A stretch of DNA of 64,000 nt from DYKG01 sp964596185 (GTDB lineage Bacteria > Muiribacteriota > Ozemobacteria > Ozemobacterales > Ozemobacteraceae), in the NCBI GenBank assembly GCA_964596185.1, contig CAZQUE010000015.1, forward strand, positions 11,340 to 75,339. The letters run 5' to 3'. The position numbers and the translations under genes were made by a program. The notes beneath the pieces were generated by a model, which worked only from the letters and a program-made list of their open reading frames with translations, did no database searches and had not been told where the DNA came from. Below, piece by piece: positions 46,607-56,249 of the stretch. The stretch's first letter is position 1, and each line of letters starts with the position of its first letter.

Positions 46607-47906
46607 GCTTAACCATCCTTTCAATCGAATCATTGATCAGACCGCCGAGAATTCGGTTCTGCTCATCGCTTTCAAGAGCTGCGAATTCGTCTGACTGCGG
46701 AAATGACAGAGGAATGAAAATACTGCTTTCATCTTTAACTGGGGCAAAAAGCCATGTTTGCGCATTTTCGCGCAGTTGGAGCGTTTCTGAAGTGCGGTTT
46801 TTATCGGCAGTCAGGCAGATTCTTTCAGAAAGACCTTTTTCATTGATGAAATGACCGAAGAAGTTGCAGGCATCTTTTAAAGATGAAGGCAAAAAGCCGT
46901 CGAGTTCGATAAAAACGTTGACCATATCCTTAACGAAGGTATCGATCATTTTTTCGGCGAAGTTGAAACACCAGGCAAAAAGCAGGCCCAGATGGCGCTC
47001 ATGCTCAAAAAATTCACTGAGTTCAAGTTTAACCCTGACATCGCGGCGAATGCGAAAAACAGCTCCAGAATCACGTTTAAAATACATCAGCTGATTTTCG
47101 ATGAACTTGTAATCGAACAGGTCGAAATCCATGCTTTCATCGATATATGCCAATTCTGAGGTCACGATCGACGACAGAGTGCCTTTGTTGGTTAATTCGT
47201 CATAGCCACCGAGAGGAAGCACCTGAGGTTCGCCGTAGCGAGCCACGATCCAGCTGCTTTCTTCCTTGATGGTAAAAACGCTTCTGGTCCATGTTGCCAG
47301 CCCTCGCATCGCTTCGACCATTCTTCGATAGAACAGCCGATCGGCGGCGCGTTCAAAAAGGGCTGGATGTCCGATTTCGAAGATGTCATCAGTGTCGAAT
47401 TTAAATTCTATTTCGGCCAGTTCATGAATAGCCTGGTTATAAATCTGCTCGAGTGCTTCTTCAACGTTGAATCCTGCTGAACTGACCGCTTCCATGGCAA
47501 AAGACTTTTCAAGCTCGGTGTCGGAAAACACCAGAGCAGCATGGCGAAATGCGGGCAAACGATCGACGATCTGGGTAATGATCGGTTGGGCTCTGGCGGT
47601 GTCACGATCAGCGCCGGAAATGATAAAAACTCCGTCAAGCCGATCGGCACCGGAAGCAGAGTGAATCATCTGCAGAAATCTGGATTCTGATTCTGGAAGG
47701 GTTGCCCCGTTCTTTTTAACTCCAGCCGGAACCGACATGAAAGATTCAATCAGGCGGGCCAGAAAGCCCGGAGGGATGGCGCGGTTACCGCGGCGAACCA
47801 GATCTTTCCAAAAATCACGTGCAAAGGCATAGAGCTCGCTGTAACCGGAACGGTTAATCGAGAAATTATACCAACATGCGATTTGATCGGGTCTAAGTAG
47901 AATCAT
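46584..47906 (-). CDS. vWA-like protein without a clear MIDAS motif
   Basis: A 440-residue protein that follows MoxR, where a von Willebrand A protein is expected. A strand-helix pattern at about 93-130 (GVFIISGAD, then PIITQIVDRL, then RHAALVFSD) looks like the start of a vWA fold, but the metal-binding DxSxS is absent (SGAD stands in its place). The rest matches nothing I know. A metal-independent vWA-like domain could still bind the MoxR ring. The ATG at 47906 lies eight bases after the MoxR stop with AAGG upstream. The assignment rests largely on position. Confidence 0.6.
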   Translation of the reverse strand: MILLRPDQIACWYNFSINRSGYSELYAFARDFWKDLVRRGNRAIPPGFLARLIESFMSVPAGVKKNGATLPESESRFLQMIHSASGADRLDGVFIISGADRDTARAQPIITQIVDRLPAFRHAALVFSDTELEKSFAMEAVSSAGFNVEEALEQIYNQAIHELAEIEFKFDTDDIFEIGHPALFERAADRLFYRRMVEAMRGLATWTRSVFTIKEESSWIVARYGEPQVLPLGGYDELTNKGTLSSIVTSELAYIDESMDFDLFDYKFIENQLMYFKRDSGAVFRIRRDVRVKLELSEFFEHERHLGLLFAWCFNFAEKMIDTFVKDMVNVFIELDGFLPSSLKDACNFFGHFINEKGLSERICLTADKNRTSETLQLRENAQTWLFAPVKDESSIFIPLSFPQSDEFAALESDEQNRILGGLINDSIERMVKHAQGGWS

Positions 47907-47914
47907 GCGGTGCC

Positions 47915-48898
47915 TTAATCGAGGTTTGCCAGTCTCTCTTCGATGTAGTTGCGAATCTTGCGAACATCGGAGAAATTGTTGCCACAATAGCAGAGAATTT
48001 TCAGTTCTTCGCGGGTAACGTTGCCGCCGTTGAAGATGAAGGCCTGGGTCAAAATGAGTTTATAAAGTTTGATCAGCTTACGATCGGTTATTTCGACTTT
48101 CAATTCATCAGCCAGGACGCAGATAAGTGCTTTAAATGCGGTTGTGATCCGCGCATCACCGAGCAGATTGCCGTCTTCGCGTTCGATGGCGGCCGGCAGC
48201 ACGGTCGAAACGAGGTAATCATGGACGAGAACGAAATCTTCGAGAGTGCAGTCTGATTTCCAGGGTTTTTCGCGATTGTGGCTGCGGGCTTCAAAGCGGA
48301 TCCCAGAGCGAATAAGCTCGTTGAAACAGCTGTCGCGAACCGGCAGGGTCTCGGCTTTGATGATGAAGCGGTCTTTCAGCGCATCGAACTCACCAAAGTC
48401 GGGTATTTCATTGCTGGCTGCGAACATACAGACCAGTGGCACCGACATCGGCTTGCCTTCCTGGTAGTATTTTCGCTCATTGATAACAGTCAAAAGAACA
48501 TTTAAAATTGCCGAGTTTGCCTTGAAAATTTCATCAAGAAAGGCGATTTTGGCGGTAGGCAGATGCCCTTCAACCTTGCGCAGGTATTTTCCTTCTTTGA
48601 GTTGCTGGATGTCAACCGGGCCCATAATTTCGCTTGGTTCAGTGAATTTGGTCAGCATGTATTCAAAATACTCATCCTGCTTCATGCCCATGCCCTGGCA
48701 GAACACCGACACCAGAAGAGATTTGGCAGTACCGGGTCGACCAATGAACAGCATCGGTTCCTGGGCGGCAACGGCAACCATCATTAACTTCAGCAGATCG
48801 GCACGCTTGAGAAAATAATCGTTGAGACGGGTGTAATAATCGACGATTCTCGTCCTGGCGGCATTGATTTTATCCATATCTGCAAGTTCGTAAACCAT
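47915..48898 (-). CDS. MoxR/RavA-type AAA+ ATPase
   Basis: A 327-residue MoxR-family ATPase with Walker A GRPGTAKS (53-60), Walker B IAFLDEIF (118-125), the MoxR-typical FTEPSEIMGPVD after the first strand, and sensor-1 AASNE. MoxR proteins form hexamers that remodel partner proteins, often through a vWA protein encoded next door, as here. It lies 18 bases after the large 1004-residue gene and eight before the vWA-like gene. Confidence 0.92.
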   Translation of the reverse strand: MVYELADMDKINAARTRIVDYYTRLNDYFLKRADLLKLMMVAVAAQEPMLFIGRPGTAKSLLVSVFCQGMGMKQDEYFEYMLTKFTEPSEIMGPVDIQQLKEGKYLRKVEGHLPTAKIAFLDEIFKANSAILNVLLTVINERKYYQEGKPMSVPLVCMFAASNEIPDFGEFDALKDRFIIKAETLPVRDSCFNELIRSGIRFEARSHNREKPWKSDCTLEDFVLVHDYLVSTVLPAAIEREDGNLLGDARITTAFKALICVLADELKVEITDRKLIKLYKLILTQAFIFNGGNVTREELKILCYCGNNFSDVRKIRNYIEERLANLD

Positions 48899-48916
48899 TT
48901 TTGTCTCCTGTTGTGT

Positions 48917-51900
48917 TTAAAATCCGCAGGCCTGCTGCCATTCAGCAAAAGCAGCCTTACCTCGTGCCGAGGCGGCAAAAGCATGTTCCATCCAGATAAC
49001 CTTACGCTTTTCCAGCAACTGATGCAATTCCAGTTTTTCGGGAACCAGATCAGCGAGAATGCCGATACAGAGGAAGCTATAAATGGTAAGGGCTTCGGCG
49101 AACTGATCGCGATTGCTTTGGTTTCTGGCCTCGCGCATCCATCTCACCGCCCTGACGATAAGATTATCGAGTTGAAAGCGGCGCGCCGGCGAACTGGTTA
49201 AAAGCAGGCAGAGAATGATCCATTCGGCGGAGCTTCTGAATTCTTCCCAGCCGTTGGGTGGCATTGGCGTACTTCTAATTAGCATATTGAAAAGTCTTTG
49301 TTCGTCAATTGGCTGACGATAGGCCAGACAAAGTCGAAACATATCGCAATACATGGTTAAGTCATAAATATCGAATTTATCGCTTGGTGGACGATTGATA
49401 ACCAACGGCATGATGTATTTTTTGAAGGCAGGGTGCGGACCGAACTCTGAAACCATCAGTAACAAAAGCCGTTGAGTTTTCGAAACCGCATCGGTCAGCC
49501 CTTTTTTCATGGCCCATTTGAAATAGTCATCCCAATCGGAGTTACCATCGGCAAAACGATAATAGATCGCCCGGGCAATCGGCCGACCATCGCAAACTTC
49601 AGGAAATTGCTCCTGCGGCAGGGCTTTTATCCAGCCGACTCGAAGCAGGCCGTCATCTTCCTCACGCCGATTGAACAGATAAGGCGGCTTGTATAGATCG
49701 CCGGTGAAAAAATCCTTCAATGGTGTTTCGCGAATTTTATCCATGATCATCAGCTTTATCCAGCGCGAAATTGCCGGGGTTTGTCCGGGATATTCAAGGC
49801 TTTCCGGCCAATTATCGATGCGGCGATAGAAAAATTCAAAAAAGCCTTCGTCCTTAGGAACCTTTTCCCCTTTATAAGATCCGGGAGAATCGCCGAAACT
49901 GGAAAGAGAAACCAGAGCATCGGCGGATTTTCTTGAAAGATGGAATGTAAGAATTTTATGCAGCTGAAATCTAGCCAGAGCGATGCAGGAAACATCCGGA
50001 CAACATCCGACCTGCTGCAGGAACTTCTTAACATTCAGTGAAATCTGGCTGAAGTTGTTTTCGGTAAGCAACTCAACACGGTTTTCAACGTTCATGCCGC
50101 CGCCAGAGGCGGAACGAATTTCGTTAAACCCGTAAAACTGGCGATTTTCAGCGGGAAAAGAAGTTTTCATCGCAGCCACTGCCTGCATGAAAATATCAGC
50201 ATCGTTGAACTTGGCGGCAAAAGCCAGCATCAACATATAATAGAACTCACTGTTGACCGATTCATTGCGAATATCGGCAAGCAAGCGCCCTTTTTCGACC
50301 TCAGAAACCGTATCCTGAGTCAGGGTTTTAAATTCAGGGCGCAAAGCGGCAAATTCAAAAATGCATTCGGCAAGCGTCTGATTGTCTTTGCTCAATAGCG
50401 CACTGTTCATCAATGAAGCCACCGCAGAAACACGCAGGCGCATGCGTCGGCAGATTTCGGCACGATCTCGCCACAATTTTGCATCAGCAACGTTATTGAG
50501 TAATTGTCGATCGATCTGTTCGAGCTGTAATCGCAAGCCGGAAATTTCCGATGCGCCAGGTTCAGGAACATCGGCAAGATTGATACGGGCTTTTTTATTG
50601 CGTTTAGCGGTATTCACCGGGCCACCGGCGCCAATTTCGCCGCCTTCTTTTACTGCCTCGAGTTTTTCGAATGCCGCAGTCTGCAGCTCAATCTCAACTA
50701 CCTGCTTTTTTTTTTTCAAATTCTTGAATTCAAATTTCCAGGTTGTAGAAAGTGTCTCGGCCCGCTTTGCAGCCTGTTCGGCCTGCAGGGTTATGAACTC
50801 TTCGACCGGCGACCAGTCTTTATCACCGATCAGATAAGGCAAAATATTGTCTTCGAAGTTTTCAAGAACGATAAAATCGGATTTCTGCCCGCAGATTATT
50901 TCGTGCAGGCGCTCAGACGAAAGTTTTGGCGCAAGAGTAAGGTTGCCAGGCACAAAAACACGCTCACAGATTTCCACGAAAGGCATGAAAGCGTCGCTGA
51001 GAATGCTGGCAAGACCGCGATCAGCCTGTTTTCCACGGGCATAAACCCAAATCAAACCATCTTTACTGATCATTGCCTGGAAATTACGAAAGCGCCCGAG
51101 AGATTCGTTGATAAGAATAGCTTTCAAGCGTTGCTGATCCTCAATTTTCCAGAGAGTTGGCAAGAGCTGATGATCCGAGGAACGCAAAATCGGCTTGACG
51201 GTAAGGATTTCCTGCTCTTCTTTCTGTTGAATCGCTGGCCCTGCAAACTGAACCTTGATCAGAGATTCGCCTTTTTTCCATTTTGGCTGCAGCGTCAGCA
51301 ATCGGCCATCTTTTTGCACAAGCAGAATACCGTTTTCAGTGATCTGAAACTTGTTGAAGCATGAATCACCGGAAATATCATGGATATAGTGCCCGGCTTC
51401 GACATAGATACCGCTTTGGCCCGGCACGAGGTTATACCAGACCCAACTCTCGCCCTTGATGGTATTGAATACCCAGAGACTGGGCTTTTTAATGCGCAAA
51501 AGAAAGTATTCTCGACCGGAATTGAAGACGGAAAACTCAATCTGTCCCTGCTGCAGCATAAAATGCTGTTTGACTGCTTCATAGAAGACTTCTTTGTCTG
51601 GGGTGACAACGATAACTTCTTCGGCAACCGGCCGATTGTCGAGCTTTTTGATTACCGCCTTACGAAAGAGGTCAAGCCAGGAAATCTCTTTGCATTCCCC
51701 GTTTGGTTGCCCAGCTTCCCAAACCGTGTCAGGTTGAGGAAGTTCACCTTTAATCATGTTGCCAAGGCGGCCGATCAAGCTTTGGTCGTTAATCGGCTGC
51801 CACCAGATAGTCCAGGGGGGATCGATTTCTTGAAGAAAGCGGCCTTTCAATTGCCCGGTCGAGGCAAAATAATTTACCGCCAGCATATCAGCCGGGGTTT

Positions 51901-51931
51901 TCATCTTCAGAAAAGCCGCATCTTTATTCAT
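48917..51931 (-). CDS. Large unknown X-domain-type protein of the ternary operon
   Basis: A 1004-residue soluble protein. The N-terminal half (to about 400) is beta-rich with repeated strand pairs such as SLWVFNTIKGESWVWYNL and FQITENGILLVQKDGRLLTL, which could form a propeller-like or other all-beta fold. The linker at about 430-490 is Lys/Ala-rich. The C-terminal half is helical and TPR/HEAT-like. The family of MoxR-vWA and FtsH ternary systems always includes such large, poorly conserved proteins as sensors or substrates. The start overlaps the FtsH-like gene's stop by four bases (51928-51931). It is the largest product of the operon and the best candidate for the specificity component. 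Confidence 0.75.
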   Translation of the reverse strand: MNKDAAFLKMKTPADMLAVNYFASTGQLKGRFLQEIDPPWTIWWQPINDQSLIGRLGNMIKGELPQPDTVWEAGQPNGECKEISWLDLFRKAVIKKLDNRPVAEEVIVVTPDKEVFYEAVKQHFMLQQGQIEFSVFNSGREYFLLRIKKPSLWVFNTIKGESWVWYNLVPGQSGIYVEAGHYIHDISGDSCFNKFQITENGILLVQKDGRLLTLQPKWKKGESLIKVQFAGPAIQQKEEQEILTVKPILRSSDHQLLPTLWKIEDQQRLKAILINESLGRFRNFQAMISKDGLIWVYARGKQADRGLASILSDAFMPFVEICERVFVPGNLTLAPKLSSERLHEIICGQKSDFIVLENFEDNILPYLIGDKDWSPVEEFITLQAEQAAKRAETLSTTWKFEFKNLKKKKQVVEIELQTAAFEKLEAVKEGGEIGAGGPVNTAKRNKKARINLADVPEPGASEISGLRLQLEQIDRQLLNNVADAKLWRDRAEICRRMRLRVSAVASLMNSALLSKDNQTLAECIFEFAALRPEFKTLTQDTVSEVEKGRLLADIRNESVNSEFYYMLMLAFAAKFNDADIFMQAVAAMKTSFPAENRQFYGFNEIRSASGGGMNVENRVELLTENNFSQISLNVKKFLQQVGCCPDVSCIALARFQLHKILTFHLSRKSADALVSLSSFGDSPGSYKGEKVPKDEGFFEFFYRRIDNWPESLEYPGQTPAISRWIKLMIMDKIRETPLKDFFTGDLYKPPYLFNRREEDDGLLRVGWIKALPQEQFPEVCDGRPIARAIYYRFADGNSDWDDYFKWAMKKGLTDAVSKTQRLLLLMVSEFGPHPAFKKYIMPLVINRPPSDKFDIYDLTMYCDMFRLCLAYRQPIDEQRLFNMLIRSTPMPPNGWEEFRSSAEWIILCLLLTSSPARRFQLDNLIVRAVRWMREARNQSNRDQFAEALTIYSFLCIGILADLVPEKLELHQLLEKRKVIWMEHAFAASARGKAAFAEWQQACGF

Positions 51932-54012
51932 TTAACCAGTTTTTCCTGTGTCACGATTTCTTCGACATCCTGCAAGGTCAGGGTTCTTTTATGCTGCAAC
52001 TGTTCGACGAGTTTCTTCAGCAGCATCGAGTTATCCTGAAGAAAGGTTCTTATCTGAACATATACCTCATTGATGATTCGGTCAATATGCGGGGACAAAC
52101 CCGGCAGAAAATACGGGTCGGGCCCTCTCCCTGGACCGGAAAAATCGCGAGGGGTACCGGCCATACCATAAACACTGGCCATATCGGTTGCCACAGCCGT
52201 TGCTTTGCGCAAATCCTGACTCGCTCCGGTCGAGACTTCACCAAAGATGACTTTTTCAGCAGCATAACCGCCGAGCGAAATGCCAATTTCGCTGCGAAGT
52301 CTGCTTTCAGTGTAAAAATAGTTAGCTTTGCGATTTACCGATTCAACAAAGCCAAGAGAATCGGTACCACCACTTTCAAGCGTGATTCTGGTGATCTCAG
52401 CCTGACGACCGTAATAAAAAAACGCAAGAGCATGGCCAGCTTCGTGAAAGGCAACGACTTTCTCTTCTTCATCACTGAGATTAGCTTCTTCTACCAGTCC
52501 GGCCAGCCACTTTTTCAGGATTTCTTCATCGGCAACCGCCTTTTGATTGATCAAAAATCGTTTAAAATCTTTGATTAAAGCACTTAAATGGTCACCGGTA
52601 TAGGGAGTGCCCAGATCGGTGCGACGACCAGTCCATCCTGCAAGTTTTTCAACCTGCTCATCAGTCAGGCCGGTTTCAAATTTCTTGTTGTAAAGGGCCA
52701 GAATAGCTTTGCGGTCTTCCCATTCTGGGTATGGAATTTCAATCTGATATTCGAAGCGACCTGGTCGCAAAAATGCAGGATCAAGGCTTTCAACGAAGTT
52801 AGTCGTGCCGATAATCAACACCATCTGTTCTTTTCGAAAACCATCCATCTCTGTCAGCAGCTGGTTTACCATCGAGTGTGCCGCCTGCGATGCTCCGTCA
52901 GAGGCGTTACCACTTCTGGCGGCGGCAATTGAATCAATTTCATCGAAAACGATTACCGAGGGAGCAGTTGCTCTGGCTCTGGCAAACAGCCGACGAATAT
53001 TGGCTTCCCCTTCACCAACCCATTTAGATTTGAGTTCCGGTCCACTAACGATATAAATTGCCGCATTCAATGCTTCGGCAATACCTTTTGCAAATAAAGT
53101 CTTACCGGTTCCCGGCGGGCCATGAAAAATCAGTCCGCGCGGAATTATCGATTCTATCTTTTTTATTTCGTTTTCATCGCTTAGCGCAGCAGTTGCCTGC
53201 AGCAAATTGAGAACATTCTCGCTGATCTGCTTTTTCACCTTTTGATAGCCGGCAATGTCGCGATGTAACTCGATATCTGAAAGAGAGACGCCACCGCAAG
53301 CCGTGTAATCACGCAACTCCTTCATATAATTGCCGAGCATATCGCTGATGTTGGGGTCATAATCGGCTTTACGGGCAAAAATCCCCATAATTTCGCGAAA
53401 GCGCACTGGGTTGAGTCCGGAAACGAACTTAAAAATTCCCATGAGATTGATTTCTCCGACCGCGAACTTGCGCGCCTCATTCTCACAAACAAGGCTGGCA
53501 ATGCGGTTTCGGGCAATACCGAGCATCTCACAGCGGGCTGGGAAAGCTTGGGCAATCAGCTCGGGCAATGGAAAATCCGGGTCTTCAAAAGCCACGAGAT
53601 TGAGCATGGGATTCTCATGAATGATCGTCATGATTTCGCGGGCTTCCATGGTCAGGCCACCAGGCAGTGTCGAAGTAATGATATCGAGGTATGGCAGAAA
53701 AAAAACTTTGTTGGTCTCGGTATTGTTTACCAGATCACGCAGTTGCGAGACGATTCGATTAAGTCTGGTTCCGGCAGGCGACTGCTGGTCGGCTCGACCG
53801 TCGATAATTGCCGTAGATTTTCCATCGGTTGCCAGGCGACGTTTTAAAATGCTCTGCAGATATGGAATTATCTGTTTTTCACAGCGAATCAATACGGAGA
53901 CGTCTTCATTCAATCTGGCGACGGCAAAACGAAGCTGTTCCTGGTAGCATTGCTCGACAGCATCGAATGCCGAGATTCGGCGGGGCAGATCGGCTAGTGT
54001 GACTTCAAGCAT
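51928..54012 (-). CDS. Soluble FtsH-like AAA+ zinc protease
   Basis: A 694-residue protein with no membrane segment. Residues about 1-235 look like a degenerate AAA domain (no Walker A). Residues about 245-440 are a classic AAA module: Walker A GPPGTGKT (298-305), Walker B VFDEID (355-360) and arginine-finger region LRPGRFE (415-421). Residues about 515-690 are an M41 peptidase with HEAGH (523-527) and the third ligand Asp in SQDLRKAT. FtsH normally sits in the membrane and degrades unfolded or membrane proteins; this soluble form should act on cytoplasmic targets. It lies 15 bases after the MscS gene and overlaps the 1004-residue gene. Its position beside MoxR and the vWA-like gene defines the ternary-type system. 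Confidence 0.9.
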   Translation of the reverse strand: MLEVTLADLPRRISAFDAVEQCYQEQLRFAVARLNEDVSVLIRCEKQIIPYLQSILKRRLATDGKSTAIIDGRADQQSPAGTRLNRIVSQLRDLVNNTETNKVFFLPYLDIITSTLPGGLTMEAREIMTIIHENPMLNLVAFEDPDFPLPELIAQAFPARCEMLGIARNRIASLVCENEARKFAVGEINLMGIFKFVSGLNPVRFREIMGIFARKADYDPNISDMLGNYMKELRDYTACGGVSLSDIELHRDIAGYQKVKKQISENVLNLLQATAALSDENEIKKIESIIPRGLIFHGPPGTGKTLFAKGIAEALNAAIYIVSGPELKSKWVGEGEANIRRLFARARATAPSVIVFDEIDSIAAARSGNASDGASQAAHSMVNQLLTEMDGFRKEQMVLIIGTTNFVESLDPAFLRPGRFEYQIEIPYPEWEDRKAILALYNKKFETGLTDEQVEKLAGWTGRRTDLGTPYTGDHLSALIKDFKRFLINQKAVADEEILKKWLAGLVEEANLSDEEEKVVAFHEAGHALAFFYYGRQAEITRITLESGGTDSLGFVESVNRKANYFYTESRLRSEIGISLGGYAAEKVIFGEVSTGASQDLRKATAVATDMASVYGMAGTPRDFSGPGRGPDPYFLPGLSPHIDRIINEVYVQIRTFLQDNSMLLKKLVEQLQHKRTLTLQDVEEIVTQEKLVK

Positions 54013-54027
54013 GTTTTTTCTCCTTCC

Positions 54028-54840
54028 CTATTCGGCAAATGCAGCAGGAGCCTCGGCAAAGCTGACTCCAAGTCGACTTAGGGCCGCACGCCCCTTGACG
54101 GTTAGATCGGAAATATAGGCGAACTCATCTCGCCCCTCGACGGGGTAAGCCTTGATACGATATCTTGTTGCCCAAGGCTTTTCGGCGACCGCAACCCTTA
54201 CCGGTCGTTTGAACTGAGTGTAGGGACTGGCCAGAGCGACATCGCGCAGAAGGGCGCGAACCTGAGCAGCATTGTGCCCACTTTTCACGTAAAATTCAGC
54301 GACACAAAGCTGCTCACGACTACCGTCGTTAGCATTCTGAATTGCTTCGTTCCAGATTTTGCTATGGGGAATGGTGACGGCAGTATCATCGGGAGTCACG
54401 AGTTTTAGTGAGCGCAGGTTGATCGCCTGAACTTCGCCATAGATTCCGTCGATGCAAACCCGGTCACCAACGCGATAAGGCTGCTCATAAATGGCGATGA
54501 TTCCGGCAATGATACTGGAGGCGAAATCTTTGAAGGCAAAGCCCAGGGCAAGGCCGACCGTACCGAAAATGGCGACGAAGTTCTGCAAAGATGGGCGGAT
54601 AACCAGAGGCACTATGGCAATTACCGCAACAATCATTATCACCAAGCGACAAAGCGGCGTCATTGGCAGCAAATAATAGCGAAATCGCGGTGGAAGATTG
54701 GCACTGATAATTGGCATAGCACGTTTAATAAGAGTAGTAGCAATTATCGCCAGCAGAAGAATTAAAATTACGCTTAAAAAAGGTATTTTATCAAAATCCT
54801 GGAAAATCAATTCCGCACTGTTAGCTAATTCAACACCCAT
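54028..54840 (-). CDS. MscS-family mechanosensitive channel
   Basis: A 270-residue MscS protein with three membrane segments, the third being the pore helix GTVGLALGFAFKDFASSIIAGI. The beta domain follows with the RVGDRVCIDGIYGEVQAINLR motif, and a mixed C-terminal domain closes it. MscS channels open on membrane tension and release solutes. It is embedded in the ternary-type operon, eight bases after the P-loop/winged-helix gene, so it may act as an effector that perforates or depolarises the membrane rather than as an osmotic valve. Standard MscS length and motifs suggest it is functional. Confidence 0.9.
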   Translation of the reverse strand: MGVELANSAELIFQDFDKIPFLSVILILLLAIIATTLIKRAMPIISANLPPRFRYYLLPMTPLCRLVIMIVAVIAIVPLVIRPSLQNFVAIFGTVGLALGFAFKDFASSIIAGIIAIYEQPYRVGDRVCIDGIYGEVQAINLRSLKLVTPDDTAVTIPHSKIWNEAIQNANDGSREQLCVAEFYVKSGHNAAQVRALLRDVALASPYTQFKRPVRVAVAEKPWATRYRIKAYPVEGRDEFAYISDLTVKGRAALSRLGVSFAEAPAAFAE

Positions 54841-54848
54841 TTCAACCT

Positions 54849-56105
54849 CTACATTGCATCGAGAAGATAGTCTTCCTGAGCCAGAAAACGTCTGACTTCA
54901 GGATAGCCCTGCCAACTAACTCGCCACAAACCACGTTCAGCGATTACTATCCCTGCTTTGCGCAGGCGATGCAGCAAGCTGACCATCTGGTCTTTCTCAA
55001 AATCAAGCAATTCATAAATCATGTCCGGTGGTAATCCGTCATGCAAAAGCAGAAACTGCAAAAGAAAACTGGCTGCCTGGCCGGGGGCGGCCGGCATTTT
55101 CGGCAAAACTATCTTTTCAAATGGTTTTACCCAGATGGTCTTGCCGCGATCGGCGACCGCAGCATCGCGAGCGGCATCAGCCACCTCGTCTTCCGGGGCA
55201 AGTTTCAGGCTGTTGCGCCAGATAGACCAGGCAATGAGCGGAATTCCCCGTGATTCTACGGCAAGCTTTTTAAGAAACAAAGAAGGAAAATCTTCCTTTT
55301 TGGCTTCATATTCAGCTTTCATATCAGGATCAAGCTTGCCTTCAGCGGTTATTTCAAATGGTAAAACGAAGTTTCCGTTATCAGCCTGTCGAAAAATCGT
55401 TGTATTTGGCCCTTTCTGAGCCTCAAGCTCGCAGAAAAAATTCTGTAAATCCAGGGCACTCATGCTTTGCAGAAAATATGGTTCAGGGAATGCGTCGCCA
55501 AAGTGCATCGCCACTTCAAGATATTTCCACAACCAGCTATTGCAACCGATAACACAACGTTGCCGCGAATGAAAAAGCCTCTCAAAAAGCATGCGAATGT
55601 GCTCGATACCGTTGTAATGGCGCAGAAACATGCCTTCAAGCTTGGCAATGACCAATGGCGCTTCATTTGAACGGGGTAGCTTCTCGATCCAGGAAAAATC
55701 TCGCCCGGTCAGCTGCAGATAATCAGGCGGATTACCAACCGGCCAGCCTTTATCTTCGGCCATGGCAACCAGAACTTCGTCGAGTCTACTTCCGGGAGGG
55801 GCCACAAAAACCCTGAAAAGATCGTCATTTTCGCTGTTTTCAAGCCATGGCCGCAAAAGTTTGAAAAGCTGAATCGCCTGCTGTTGCCATTTGGGATAAG
55901 GAGCAACCCAGTCGAGAAGCTTCTGAGGGGCCGAACGCAATTCGGTTTGAACATCGACGTTCTGCTCCTCATCTTTTTCGGCGACCAGTTTTCTCCAGAA
56001 ATCGCGAAAAAAGGAGCGTGCTTTTTCCCCGGCCGGCTTGTCGGGTAAAACAAAATCTGCTGCCGGAACAAGTTTCCAATAACACTCGTTGTTGATTTCT
56101 TCCAT
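54849..56105 (-). CDS. Degenerate P-loop ATPase-like protein with winged-helix C-terminus
   Basis: A 418-residue protein, first gene of the operon. Residues about 97-200 show a STAND/AAA-like strand pattern, but the Walker A is broken (APPGSRLD at 102-109 instead of GxxxxGKT). The Walker B-like strand reads LVIAKLEGMFL and lacks the acidic pair, and a sensor-like CVIGCNSW follows. Residues about 345-415 form a winged-helix domain (LLQFLLLHDGLPPDMIYELL, HRLRKAGIV, RGLWRVS). It may bind nucleotide weakly, bind protein, or act as a transcriptional or gating partner of MscS. CAGGAG precedes the ATG. It is shown by context to belong with the channel gene. Confidence 0.7.
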   Translation of the reverse strand: MEEINNECYWKLVPAADFVLPDKPAGEKARSFFRDFWRKLVAEKDEEQNVDVQTELRSAPQKLLDWVAPYPKWQQQAIQLFKLLRPWLENSENDDLFRVFVAPPGSRLDEVLVAMAEDKGWPVGNPPDYLQLTGRDFSWIEKLPRSNEAPLVIAKLEGMFLRHYNGIEHIRMLFERLFHSRQRCVIGCNSWLWKYLEVAMHFGDAFPEPYFLQSMSALDLQNFFCELEAQKGPNTTIFRQADNGNFVLPFEITAEGKLDPDMKAEYEAKKEDFPSLFLKKLAVESRGIPLIAWSIWRNSLKLAPEDEVADAARDAAVADRGKTIWVKPFEKIVLPKMPAAPGQAASFLLQFLLLHDGLPPDMIYELLDFEKDQMVSLLHRLRKAGIVIAERGLWRVSWQGYPEVRRFLAQEDYLLDAM

Positions 56106-56188
56106 GATCCGCTCCTGTCAGGATGAATTTTACTACATTAACCTGTTTTTTTCATCAGTTATTGGCAGCGTCGCAAACTTCGGGCATG

Positions 56189-56233
56189 AAAAAAGCTGCC
56201 CGACCGGCAAAAAGCATGAAGGTCGAGCAGCTT
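56189..56233 (-). terminator. Terminator for the perR-katA operon
   Basis: On the minus strand, AAGCTGC-CGACC pairs with GGTCG-GCAGCTT around a 15-base loop, with one mismatch, followed by a T-run. It sits 17 bases after the katA stop and just outside the ternary operon. Confidence 0.85.
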
Positions 56234-56249
56234 AAAGCTCAGGTAATTT

